In this document: in pieces, positions 23,698 through 36,959 of the stretch
Layout of the letters: each line of letters begins with the position of its first letter
Numbering within the stretch: position 1 is the stretch's first letter
Source: Leptasterias polaris
Taxonomy: Eukaryota > Echinodermata > Asteroidea > Forcipulatida > Asteriidae
DNA length: 64,000 nt
Reading direction: 5' to 3'
NCBI GenBank assembly: GCA_037783415.1
Contig: JAZGTN010000149.1
Span: forward strand, 2,542,001-2,606,000
Made by a program: the position numbers and the translations under genes
The notes under the pieces: model-generated
The model's database searches: none
Seen by the model: only the letters and a program-made list of their open reading frames with translations
What the model was told of the DNA's origin: nothing

Positions 23698-26600
23698 GAA
23701 TACTGGGTGATGTAGACCTCTTTTTGTATTTTTCCTCAACATACGGAGGTTAGATATCTAAACTGGAAACTGAAGCCCCTATATTCAAGTCATCAACGTG
23801 TCTACGGCCATACTATGCTGAAAACACCGGTTCTCGTCTGATCACCGAAGTTAAGCATCGTCGGGCCCGGTCAGTACTTGGACGGGAGACCTCCTGGGAA
23901 TACCGGGTGCTGTAGACCTCTTTTTGTATTTTTCCTCAACATACGGAGGTTAGAAACAATCTAAATTAAGTCCCTATATTAAAGTCATCAACGTGTCTAC
24001 GGCCATACTACGCTGAAAACACCGGTTCTCGTCTGATCACCGAAGTTAGCATTGTCGGGCCTGGTCAGTACTTGGACGGGAGACCTCCTGGGAATACCCG
24101 GTGCTGTAGACATCTTTTTGTATTTTTCCTCAACATACGGAGGTTAGAAACAATCTAAATTGAAGTCCCTATATTAAAGTCATCAACATGTCTACGGCCA
24201 TACTACGCTGAAAACACCGGTTCTCGTCTGATCACCGAAGTTAACCATCGTCGGGCCCGGTCAGTACTTGGACGCGAGACCTCCTGGGAATACCGGGTGC
24301 TGTAGACCTCTTTTTGTATTTTTCCTCAACATACGGAGGTTAGATATCTATACTGGAAACTGAAGCCCCTATATTAAAGTAATCAACGTGTCTACGGCCA
24401 TACTACGCTGAAAACACCGGTTCTCGTCTGATCACCGAAGTTAACCATCGTAGGGCCCGGTCAGTTCTTGGACGCGAGACCTCCTGGGAATACCGGGTGC
24501 TGTAGACCTCTTTTTGTATTTTTCCTCAACATACGGAGGTTAGATATCTAAACTGGAAACTGAAGCCCCTATATTAAAGTCATCAACGTGTCTACGGCCA
24601 TACAACGCTGAAAACACCGGTTCTCGTCTGATCACCGAAGTTAAGCATCGTCGGGCCTGGTCAGTACTTGGACGGGAGACCTCCTGGGAATACCGGGTGC
24701 TGTAGACCCTTTTTTTTGTATTTTTCCTCAACATACGGAGGTTAGAAACAATCTAAATTGAAGTCCCTATATTAAAGTCATCAACGTGTCTACGGCCATA
24801 CTACGCTGAAAACACCGGTTCTCGTCTGATCACCGAAGTTAATCATCGTCGGGCCTGGTCAGTACTTGGACGGGAGACCTCCTGGGAATACCCGGTGCTG
24901 TAGACATCTTTTTGTATTTTTCCTCCACATACGGAGGTTAGAAACAATCTAAACTGAAGTCCCTATATTAAAGTCATCAACGTGTCTACGGCCATACTAC
25001 GCTGAAAACACCGGTTCTCGTCTGATTACCGAAGTTAGCATCGTCGGGCCTGGTCAGTACTTGGACGGGAGACCTCCTGGGAATACCGGGTGATGTAGAC
25101 CTCTTTTTGTATTTTTTCTCAACATACGGAGGTTAGATATCTAAACTGGAAACTGAAGCCCCTATATTAAAGTCATCAACGGGTCTACGGCCATACTACG
25201 CTGAAAACACCGGTTCTTGTCTGATTACCGAAGTTAGCATCGTCGGGCCTGGTCAGTACTTGGACGGGAGACCTCCTGGGAATACCGGGTGCTGTAGACC
25301 TCTTTTTGTATTTTTCCTCAACATACGGAGGTTAGAAACAATCTAAATTAAGTCCCTATATTAAAGTCATCAACGTGTCTACGGCCATACTACGCTGAAA
25401 ACACCGGTTCTCGTCTGATCACCGAAGTTAGCATTGTCGGGCCTGGTCAGTACTTGGACGGGAGACCTCCTGGGAATACCTGGTGCTGTAGACATCTTTT
25501 TGTATTTTTCCTCAACATACGGAGGTTAGAAACAATCTAAACTGAAGCCCCTATATTAAAGTCATCAACATGTCTACGGCCATACTACGCTGAAAACACC
25601 GGTTATCGTCTGATCACCGAAGTTAACCATCGTAGGGCCCGGTCAGTACTTGGACGCGAGACCTCCTGGGAATACCGGGTGCTGTAGACCTCTTTTTGTA
25701 TTTTTCCTCAACATACGGAGGTTAGATATCTAAACTGGAAACTGAAGCCCCTATATTAAAGTAATCAACGTGTCTACGGCCATACTACGCTGAAAACACC
25801 GGTTCTCGTCTGATCACCGAAGTTAAGCATCGTCGGGCCTGGTCAGTACTTGGACGGGAGACCTCCTGGGAATAACGGGTGCTGTAGACCTCTTTTTGTA
25901 TTTTTCCTCAACATACGGAGGTTAGATATCTAAACTGGAAACTGAAGCCCCTATATTAAAGTCATCAACGTGTCTACGGCCATACAACGCTGAAAACACC
26001 GGTTCTCGTCTGATCACCGAAGTTAAGCATCGTCGGGCCTGGTCAGTACTTGGACGGGAGACCTCCTGGGAATACCGGGTGCTGTAGACCCTTTTTTTTG
26101 TATTTTTCCTCAACATACGGAGGTTAGAAACAATCTAAATTGAAGTCCCTATATTAAAGTCATCAACGTGTCTACGGCCATACTACGCTGAAAACACCGG
26201 TTCTCGTCTGATCACCGAAGTTAATCATCGTCGGGCCTGGTCAGTACTTGGACGGGAGACCTCCTGGGAATACCCGGTGCTGTAGACATCTTTTTGTATT
26301 TTTCCTCCACATACGGAGGTTAGAAACAATCTAAACTGAAGTCCCTATATTAAAGTCATCAACGTGTCTACGGCCATACTACGCTGAAAATACCGGTTCT
26401 CGTCTGATTACCGAAGTTAGCATCGTCGGGCCTGGTCAGTACTTGGACGGGAGACCTCCTGGGAATACCGGGTGATGTAGACCTCTTTTTGTATTTTTTC
26501 TCAACATACAGAGGTTAGATATCTAAACTGGAAACTGAAGCCCCTATATTAAAGTCATCAACGGGTCTACGGCCATACTACGCTGAAAACACCGGTTCTC

Positions 26601-27471
26601 GTCTGATCACCGAAGTTAAGCATCGTCGGGCCCGGTCAGTACTTGGACGGGAGACCTCCTGGGAATACCGGGTGCTGTAGACCTCTTTTTGTTTTTTTCC
26701 TCAACATACGGAGGTTAGAAACAATCTAAATTGAAGTCCCTATATTAAAGTCATCAACGTGTCTACAGCCATACTACGCTGAAAACACCGGTTCTCGTCT
26801 GATCACCGAAGTTAGCATTGTCGGGCCTGGTCAGTACTTGGACGGGAGACCTCCTGGGAATACCGGGTGATGTAGACCTCTTTTTGTATTTTTCCTCAAC
26901 ATACGGAGGTTAGATATCCAAACTGGAAACTGAAGCCCCTATATTAAAGTCATCAACATGTCTACGGTCATACTACGCTGAAAACACCGGTTCTCGTCTG
27001 ATCACCGAAGTTAGCATTGTCGGGCCTGGTCATTACTTGGACGGGAGACCTCCTCGGAATACCCGGTGCTGTAGACATCTTTTTGTATTTTTCCTCAACA
27101 TACGGAGGTTAGAAACAATCTAAACTGAAGCCCCTATATTAAGTCATCAACGGGTCTACGGCCATACTACGCTGAAAACACCGGTTCTCGTCTGATCACC
27201 GAAGTTAATCATCGTCGGGCCTGGTCAGTACTTGGACGGGAGACCTCCTGGGAATACAGGGTGCTGTAGACCTCTTTTTGTATTTTTCCTCAACATACGG
27301 AGGTTAGATATCTAAACTGGAAACTGAAGCCCCTATATTAAAGTCATCAACGTGTCTACGGCCATACAACGCTGAAAACACCGGTTCTCGTCTGATCACC
27401 GAAGTTAAGCATCGTCGGGCCTGGTCAGTACTTGGACGGGAGACCTCCTGGGAATACCGGGTGCTGTAGAC
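19256..27471 (+). rRNA. 5S rRNA gene cluster, block 3 (42 complete genes)
   Basis: Gene starts; d = 117 nt deletion class, t = G56T, c = G56C: 19256, 19456, 19652, 19849d, 20048, 20244d, 20439c, 20639, 20839, 21035d, 21229t, 21429d, 21628, 21823d, 22018c, 22218c, 22418, 22618, 22816t, 23012d, 23211d, 23405d, 23600c, 23800, 23995d, 24190c, 24390c, 24590, 24788t, 24984d, 25183d, 25377d, 25572c, 25772, 25972, 26170t, 26366d, 26565, 26761d, 26960d, 27154t, 27354. From 19256 to 23600 each gene is the counterpart of one 11,257 bp earlier, down to private variants, which carries block-1 style units into the middle of the array. Confidence 0.96.
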
Positions 27472-30400
27472 CCTTTTTTTTGTATTTTTCCTCAACATAC
27501 GGAGGTTAGAAACAATCTAAATTGAAGTCCCTATATTAAAGTCATCAACGTGTCTACGGCCATACTACGCTGAAAACACCGGTTCTCGTCTGATCACCGA
27601 AGTTAATCATCGTCGGGCCTGGTCAGTACTTGGACGGGAGACCTCCTGGGAATACCCGGTGCTGTAGACATCTTTTTGTATTTTTCCTCCACATACGGAG
27701 GTTAGAAACAATCTAAACTGAAGTCCCTATATTAAAGTCATCAACGTGTCTACGGCCATACTATGCTGAAAACACCGGTTCTCGTCTGATTACCGAAGTT
27801 AGCATCGTCGGGCCTGGTCAGTACTTGGACGGGAGACCTCCTGGGAATACCGGGTGATGTAGACCTCTTTTTGTATTTTTTCTCAACATACGGAGGTTAG
27901 ATATCTAAACTGGAAACTGAAGCCCCTATATTAAAGTCATCAACGGGTCTACGGCCATACTACGCTGAAAACACCGGTTCTTGTCTGATTACCGAAGTTA
28001 GCATCGTCGGGCCTGGTCAGTACTTGGACGGGAGACCTCCTGGGAATACCGGGTGCTGTAGACCTCTTTTTGTATTTTTCCTCAACATACGGAGGTTAGA
28101 AACAATCTAAATTAAGTCCCTATATTAAAGTCATCAACGTGTCTACGGCCATACTACGCTGAAAACACCGGTTCTCGTCTGATCACCGAAGTTAGCATTG
28201 TCGGGCCTGGTCAGTACTTGGACGGGAGACCTCCTGGGAATACCTGGTGCTGTAGACATCTTTTTGTATTTTTCCTCAACATACGGAGGTTAGAAACAAT
28301 CTAAACTGAAGCCCCTATATTAAAGTCATCAACATGTCTACGGCCATACTACGCTGAAAACACCGGTTATCGTCTGATCACCGAAGTTAACCATCGTAGG
28401 GCCCGGTCAGTACTTGGACGCGAGACCTCCTGGGAATACCGGGTGCTGTAGACCTCTTTTTGTATTTTTCCTCAACATACGGAGGTTAGATATCTAAACT
28501 GGAAACTGAAGCCCCTATATTAAAGTAATCAACGTGTCTACGGCCATACTACGCTGAAAACACCGGTTCTCGTCTGATCACCGAAGTTAAGCATCGTCGG
28601 GCCTGGTCAGTACTTGGACGGGAGACCTCCTGGGAATAACGGGTGCTGTAGACCTCTTTTTGTATTTTTCCTCAACATACGGAGGTTAGATATCTAAACT
28701 GGAAACTGAAGCCCCTATATTAAAGTCATCAACGGGTCTACGGCCATACTACGCTGAAAACACCGGTTCTCGTCTGATCACCGAAGTTAAGCATCGTCGG
28801 GCCTGGTCAGTACTTGGACGGGAGACCTCCTGGGAATACCGGGTGCTGTAGACCCTTTTTTTTGTATTTTTCCTCAACATACGGAGGTTAGAAACAATCT
28901 AAATTGAAGTCCCTATATTAAAGTCATCAACGTGTCTACGGCCATACTACGCTGAAAACACCGGTTCTCGTCTGATCACCGAAGTTAATCATCGTCGGGC
29001 CTGGTCAGTACTTGGACGGGAGACCTCCTGGGAATACCCGGTGCTGTAGACATCTTTTTGTATTTTTCCTCCACATACGGAGGTTAGAAACAATCTAAAC
29101 TGAAGTCCCTATATTAAAGTCATCAACGTGTCTACGGCCATACTACGCTGAAAATACCGGTTCTCGTCTGATTACCGAAGTTAGCATCGTCGGGCCTGGT
29201 CAGTACTTGGACGGGAGACCTCCTGGGAATACCGGGTGATGTAGACCTCTTTTTGTATTTTTTCTCAACATACAGAGGTTAGATATCTAAACTGGAAACT
29301 GAAGCCCCTATATTAAAGTCATCAACGGGTCTACGGCCATACTACGCTGAAAACACCGGTTCTCGTCTGATCACCGAAGTTAAGCATCGTCGGGCCCGGT
29401 CAGTACTTGGACGGGAGACCTCCTGGGAATACCGGGTGCTGTAGACCTCTTTTTGTTTTTTTCCTCAACATACGGAGGTAAGAAACAATCTAAATTGAAG
29501 TCCCTATATTAAAGTCATCAACGTGTCTACAGCCATACTACGCTGAAAACACCGGTTCTCGTCTGATCACCGAAGTTAGCATTGTCGGGCCTGGTCAGTA
29601 CTTGGACGGGAGACCTCCTGGGAATACCGGGTGATGTAGACCTCTTTTTGTATTTTTCCTCAACATACGGAGGTTAGATATCCAAACTGGAAACTGAAGC
29701 CCCTATATTAAAGTCATCAACATGTCTACGGTCATACTACGCTGAAAACACCGGTTCTCGTCTGATCACCGAAGTTAGCATTGTCGGGCCTGGTCAGTAC
29801 TTGGACGGGAGACCTCCTGGGAATACCCGGTGCTGTAGACATCTTTTTGTATTTTTCCTCAACATACGGAGGTTAGAAACAATCTAAACTGAAGCCCCTA
29901 TATTAAGTCATCAACGGGTCTACGGCCATACTACGCTGAAAACACCGGTTCTCGTCTGATCACCGAAGTTAATCATCGTCGGGCCTGGTCAGTACTTGGA
30001 CGGGAGACCTCCTGGGAATACAGGGTGCTGTAGACCTCTTTTTGTATTTTTCCTCAACATACGGAGGTTAGATATCTAAACTGGAAACTGAAGTCCCTAT
30101 ATTAAAGTCATCAACGTGTCTACGGCCATACTACGCTGAAAACACCGGTTCTCGTCTGATCACCGAAGTTAAGCATCGTCGGGCCTGGTCAGTACTTGGA
30201 CGGGAGACCTCCTGGGAATAACGGGTGCTGTAGACCTCTTTTTGTATTTTTCCTCAACATACGGAGGTTAGATATCTAAACTGGAAACTGAAGCCCCTAT
30301 ATTAAGTCATCAACGGGTCTACGGCCATACTACGCTGAAAACACCGGTTCTCGTCTGATCACCGAAGTTAACCATCGTAGGGCCCGGTCAGTACTTGGAC

Positions 30401-31196
30401 GCGAGACCTCCTGGGAATACCGGGTGCTGTAGACCTCTTTTTGTATTTTTCCTCAACATACGGAGGTTAGATATCTAAACTGGAAACTGAAGCCCCTATA
30501 TTAAAGTAATCAACGTGTCTACGGCCATACTACGCTGAAAACACCGGTTCTCGTCTTATCACCGAAGTTAAGCATCGTCGGGCCCGGTCAGTACTTGGAC
30601 GGGAGACCTCCTGGGAATACCGGGTGCTGTAGACCTTTTTTTGTATTTTTCCTCAACATACGGAGGTTAGAAACAATCTAAATTGAAGTCCCTATATTAA
30701 AGTCATCAACGTGTCTACGGCCATACTACGCTGAAAACACCGGTTCTCGTCTGATCACCGAAGTTAGCATCGTCGGGCCTGGTCAGTACTTGGACGGGAG
30801 ACCTCCTGGGAATACTGGGTGATGTAGACCTCTTTTTGTATTTTTCCTCAACATACGGAGGTTAGATATCTAAACTGGAAACTGAAGCCCCTATATTAAA
30901 GTCATCAACGTGTCTACGGCCATACTACGCTGAAAACACCGGTTCTCGTCTGATCACCGAAGTTAAGCATCGTCGGGCCCGGTCAGTACTTGGACGGGAG
31001 ACCTCCTGGGAATACCGGGTGCTGTAGACCTCTTTTTGTATTTTTCCTCAACATACGGAGGTTAGAAACAATCTAAATTAAGTCCCTATATTAAAGTCAT
31101 CAACGTGTCTACGGCCATACTACGCTGAAAACACCGGTTCTCGTCTGATCACCGAAGTTAGCATTGTCGGGCCTGGTCAGTACTTGGACGGGAGAC
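26646..31196 (+). repeat. Segmental duplication, copy B of 14600-19150
   Basis: Offset 12,046 bp. Its left flank (25572-27354) instead matches 12343-14125 at an offset of 13,229 bp, so the junction between two source blocks lies within the overlapping homology at about 26.6-27.4 kb. Confidence 0.8.
26960..27076 (+). rRNA. 5S rRNA deletion-class copy with private changes
   Basis: Reads GGTCATTACTTGG (G75T by full-length numbering) and CTCCTCGGAAT. Its duplicates at 13731 and 14914 lack both changes, so they postdate the duplication. GTCATTAC recurs independently at 55133. Confidence 0.85.
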
Positions 31197-34100
31197 CTCC
31201 TGGGAATACCCGGTGCTGTAGACATCTTTTTGTATTTTTCCTCAACATACGGAGGTTAGAAACAATCTAAACTGAAGCCCCTATATTAAAGTCATCAACA
31301 TGTCTACGGCCATACTACGCTGAAAACACCGGTTCTCGTCTGATCACCGAAGTTAACCATCGTAGGGCCCGGTCAGTACTTGGACGCGAGACCTCCTGGG
31401 AATACCGGGTGCTGTAGACCTCTTTTTGTATTTTTCCTCAACATACGGAGGTTAGATATCTAAACTGGAAACTGAAGCCCCTATATTAAAGTAATCAACG
31501 TGTCTACGGCCATACTACGCTGAAAACACCGGTTCTCGTCTGATCACCGAAGTTAAGCATCGTCGGGCCTGGTCAGTACTTGGACGGGAGACCTCCTGGG
31601 AATAACGGGTGCTGTAGACCTCTTTTTGTATTTTTCCTCAACATACGGAGGTTAGATATCTAAACTGGAAACTGAAGCCCCTATATTAAAGTCATCAACA
31701 TGTCTACGGTCATACTACGCTGAAAACACCGGTTCTCGTCTGATCACCGAAGTTAGCATTGTCGGGCCTGGTCAGTACTTGGACGGGAGACCTCCTGGGA
31801 ATACCCGGTGCTGTATACATCTTTTTGTATTTTTCCTCAACATACGGAGGTTAGAAACAATCTAAACTGAAGCCCCTATATTAAGTCATCAACGGGTCTA
31901 CGGCCATACTACGCTGAAAACACCGGTTCTCGTCTGATCACCGAAGTTAATCATCGTCGGGCCTGGTCAGTACTTGGACGGGAGACCTCCTGGGAATACA
32001 GGGTGCTGTAGACCTCTTTTTGTATTTTTCCTCAACATACGGAGGTTAGATATCTAAACTGGAAACTGAAGTCCCTATATTAAAGTCATCAATGTGTCTA
32101 CGGCCATACTACGCTGAAAACACCGGTTCTCGTCTGATCACCGAAGTTAAGCATTGTCGGGCCTGGTCAGTACTTGGACGGGAGACCTCCTGGGAATAAC
32201 GGGTGCTGTAGACCTCTTTTTGTATTTTTCCTCAACATACGGAGGTTAGATATCTAAACTGGAAACTGAAGCCCCTATATTAAAGTCATCAACTTGTCTA
32301 CGGCCATACTACGCTGAAAACACCGGTTCTCGTCTGATCACCGAAGTTAAGCATCGTCGGGCCTGGTCAGTACTTGGACGGGAGACCTCCTGGGATTACC
32401 GGGTGCTGTAGACCTTTTTTTTTAATTTTTCCTCAACATACGGAGGTTAGAAACAATCTAAACTGAAGCCCCTATATTAAGTCATCAACGGGTCTACGGC
32501 CATACTACGCTGAAAACACCGGTTCTCGTCTGATCACCGAAGTTAATCATCGTCGGGCCTGGTCAGTACTTGGACGGGAGACCTCCTGGGAATACAGGGT
32601 GCTGTAGACCTCTTTTTGTATTTTTCCTCAACATACGGAGGTTAGATATCTAAACTGGAAACTTTAGCCCCTATATTAAAGTCATCAACATGTCTACGGC
32701 CATACTACGCTGAAAACACCGGTTCTCGTCTGATCACCGAAGTTAACCATCGTAGGGCCCGGTCAGTACTTGGACGCGAGACCTCCTGGGAATACCGGGT
32801 GCTGTAGACCTCTTTTTGTATTTTTCCTCAACATACGGAGGTTAGATATCTAAACTGGAAACTGAAGCCCCTATATTAAAGTAATCAACGTGTCTACGGC
32901 CATACTACGCTGAAAACACCGGTTCTTGTCTTATCACCGAAGTTAAGCATCGTCGGGCCCGGTCAGTACTTGGACGGGAGACCTCCTGGGAATACCGGGT
33001 GCTGTAGACCTCTTTTTGTATTTTTCCTCAACATACGGAGGTTAGAAACAATCTAAATTAAGTCCCTATATTAAAGTCATCAACGTGTCTACGGCCATAC
33101 TACGCTGAAAACACCGGTTCTCGTCTGATCACCGAAGTTAGCATTGTCGGGCCTGGTCAGTACTTGGACGGGAGACCTCCTGGGAATACCCGGTGCTGTA
33201 GACATCTTTTTGTATTTTTCCTCAACATACGGAGGTTAGAAACAATCTAAACTGAAGCCCCTATATTAAAGTCATCAACATGTCTACGGCCATACTACGC
33301 TGAAAACACCGGTTCTCGTCTGATCACCGAAGTTAACCATCGTAGGGCCCGGTCAGTACTTGGACGCGAGACCTCCTGGGAATACCGGGTGCTGTAGACC
33401 TCTTTTTGTATTTTTCCTCAACATACGGAGGTTAGATATCTAAACTGGAAACTGAAGCCCCTATATTAAAGTAATCAACGTGTCTACGGCCATACTACGC
33501 TGAAAACACCGGTTCTCGTCTGATCACCGAAGTTAAGCATCGTCGGGCCTGGTCAGTACTTGGACGGGAGACCTCCTGGGAATAACGGGTGCTGTAGACC
33601 TCTTTTTGTATTTTTCCTCAACATACGGAGGTTAGATATCTAAACTGGAAACTGAAGCCCCTATATTAAAGTCATCAACGTGTCTACGGCCATACAACGC
33701 TGAAAACACCGGTTCTCGTCTGATCACCGAAGTTAAGCATCGTCGGGCCTGGTCAGTACTTGGACGGGAGACCTCCTGGGAATACCGGGTGCTGTAGACC
33801 CTTTTTTTTGTATTTTTCCTCAACATACGGAGGTTAGAAACAATCTAAATTGAAGTCCCTATATTAAAGTCATCAACGTGTCTACGGCCATACTACGCTG
33901 AAAACACCGGTTCTCGTCTGATCACCAAAGTTAATCATCGTCGGGCCTGGTCAGTACTTGGACGGGAGACCTCCTGGGAATACCGGGTGCTGTAGACCTC
34001 TTTTTGTATTTTTCCTCAACATACGGAGGTTAGAAACAATCTAAATTGAAGTCCCTATATTAAAGTCATCAACGTGTCTACGGCCATACTACGCTGAAAA

Positions 34101-36959
34101 CACCGGTTCTCGTCTGAACACCGAAGTTAGCATTGTCGGGCCTGGTCAGTACTTGGACGGGAGACCTCCTGGGAATACCGGGTGATGTAGACCTCTTTTT
34201 GTATTTTTCCTCAACATACGGAGGTTAGATATCTAAACTGGAAACTGAAGCCCCTATATTAAAGTCATCAACATGTCTACGGTCATACTACGCTGAAAAC
34301 ACCGGTTCTCGTCTGATCACCGAAGTTAGCATTGTCGGGCCTGGTCAGTACTTGGATGGGAGACCTCCTGGGAATACCCGGTGCTGTAGACATCTTTTTG
34401 TATTTTTCCTCAACATACGGAGGTTAGAAACAATCTAAACTGAAGCCCCTATATTAAGTCATCAACGGGTCTACGGCCATACTACGCTGAAAACACCGGT
34501 TCTCGTCTGATCACCGAAGTTAATCATCGTCGGGCCTGGTCAGTACTTGGACGGGAGACCTCCTGGGAATACAGGGTGCTGTAGACCTCTTTTTGTATTT
34601 TTCCTCAACATACGGAGGTTAGATATCTAAACTGGAAACTGAAGTCCCTATATTAAAGTCATCAACGTGTCTACGGCCATACTACGCTGAAAACACCGGT
34701 TCTCGTCTGATCACCGAAGTTAGCATTGTCGGGCCTGGTCAGTACTTGGACGGGAGACCTCCTGGGAATACCCGGTGCTGTAGAAATTTTTTTGTATTTT
34801 TCCTCAACATACGGAGGTTAGAAACAATCTAAACTGAAGCCCCTATATTAAGTCATCAACGGGTCTACGGCCATACTACGCTGAAAACACCGGTTCTCGT
34901 CTGATCACCGAAGTTAATCATCGTCGGGCCTGGTCAGTACTTGGACGGGAGACCTCCTGGGAATACAGGGTGCTGTAGACCTCTTTTTGTATTTTTCCTC
35001 AACATACGGAGGTTAGATATCTAAACTGGAAACTGAAGTCCCTATATTAAAGTCATCAACGTGTCTACGGCCATACTACGCTGAAAACACCGGTTCTCGT
35101 CTGATCACCGAAGTTAATCATCGTCGGGCCTGGTCAGTACTTGGACGGGAGACCTCCTGGGAATACAGGGTGCTGTAGACCTATTTTTGTATTTTTCCTC
35201 AACATACGGAGGTTAGATATCTAAACTGGAAACTGAAGCCCCTATATTAAAGTCATCAACGTGTCTACGGCCATACTACGCTGAAAACACCGGTTCTCGT
35301 CTGATCACCGAAGTTAAGCATCGTCGGGCCCGGTCAGTACTTGGACGGGAGACCTCCTGGGAATACCGGGTGATGTAGACCTCTTTTTGTATTTTTTCTC
35401 AACATACGGAGGTTAGATATCTAAACTGGAAACTGAAGCCCCTATATTAAAGTCATCAACGGGTCTACGGCCATACTACGCTGAAAACACCGGTTCTCGT
35501 CTGATCACCGAAGTTAAGCATCGTCGGGCCCGGTCAGTACTTGGACGGGAGACCTCCTGGGAATACCGGGTGCTGTAGACCTCTTTTTGTTTTTTTCCTC
35601 AACATACGGAGGTTAGAAACAATCTAAATTGAAGTCCCTATATTAAAGTCATCAACGTGTCTACGGCCATACTACGCTGAAAACACCGGTTCTCGTCTGA
35701 TCACCGAAGTTAGCATTGTCGGGCCTGGTCAGTACTTGGATGGGAGACCTCCTGGGAATACCGGGTGATGTAGACCTCTTTTTGTATTTTTCCTCAACAT
35801 ACGGAGGTTAGATATCTAAACTGGAAACTGAAGCCCCTATATTAAAGTCATCAACATGTCTACGGTCATACTACGCTGAAAACACCGGTTCTCGTCTGAT
35901 CACCAAAGTTAGCATTGTCGGGCCTGGTCAGTACTTGGACGGGAGACCTCCTGGGAATACCCGGTGCTGTAGACATCTTTTTTTATTTTTCCTCAACATA
36001 CGGAGGTTAGAAACAATCTAAACTGAAGCCCCTATATTAAGTCATCAACGGGTCTACGGCCATACTACGCTGAAAACACCGGTTCTCGTCTGATCACCGA
36101 AGTTAATCATCGTCGGGCCTGGTCAGTACTTGGACGGGAGACCTCCTGGGAATACAGGGTGCTGTAGACCTCTTTTTGTATTTTTCCTCAACATACGGAG
36201 GTTAGATATCTAAACTGGAAACTGAAGTCCCTATATTAAAGTCATCAACGTGTCTACGGCCATACTACGCTGAAAACACCGGTTCTCGTCTGATCACCGA
36301 AGTTAAGCATCGTCGGGCCCGGTCAGTACTTGGACGGGAGACCTCCTGGGAATACCGGGTGCTGTAGACCTCTTTTTGTATTTTTCCTCAACATACGGAG
36401 GTTAGAAACAATCTAAATTGAAGTCCCTATATTAAAGTCATCAACGTGTCTACGGCCATACTACGCTGAAAACACCGGTTCTCGTCTGATCACCGAAGTT
36501 AGCATTGTCGGGCCTGGTCAGTACTTGGACGGGAGACCTCCTGGGAATACCCGGTGCTGTAGACATTTTTTTGTATTTTTCCTCAACATACGGAGGTTAG
36601 AAACAATCTAAACTGAAGCCCCTATATTAAGTCATCAACGGGTCTACGGCCATACTACGCTGAAAACACTGGTTCTCGTCTGATCACTGAAGTTAATCAT
36701 CGTCGGGCCTGGTCAGTACTTGGACGGGAGACCTCCTGGGAATACAGGGTGCTGTAGACCTATTTTTGTATTTTTCCTCAACATACGGAGGTTAGATATC
36801 TAAACTGGAAACTGAAGCCCCTATATTAAAGTCATCAACGTGTCTACGGCCATACTACGCTGAAAACACAGGTTCTCGTCTGATCACCGAAGTTAAGCAT
36901 CGTCGGGCCCGGTCAGTACTTGGACGGGAGACCTCCTGGGAATACCGGGTGCTGTAGAC
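27552..36959 (+). rRNA. 5S rRNA gene cluster, block 4 (48 complete genes)
   Basis: Gene starts; d = 117 nt deletion class, t = G56T, c = G56C: 27552t, 27748d, 27947d, 28141d, 28336c, 28536, 28736, 28934t, 29130d, 29329, 29525d, 29724d, 29918t, 30118, 30317c, 30517, 30713d, 30912, 31107d, 31302c, 31502, 31702d, 31896t, 32096, 32296, 32492t, 32692c, 32892, 33087d, 33282c, 33482, 33682, 33880t, 34076d, 34275d, 34469t, 34669d, 34863t, 35063t, 35263, 35463, 35659d, 35858d, 36052t, 36252, 36448d, 36642t, 36842. Up to 31107 the genes match those 12,046 bp earlier. From about 34 kb the module order changes to repeats of d, d, t with T7 spacers, typical of the next block. Confidence 0.96.
32296..32413 (+). 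rRNA. 5S rRNA with GGGATTACC and T9 terminator
   Basis: A101T in a normally constant stretch (GGGAATACC becomes GGGATTACC), and the base at -2 is T (CAACTT). The downstream T run is nine long and is followed by AATTTTT rather than GTATTTTT. Probably a recently mutated copy. Confidence 0.85.
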
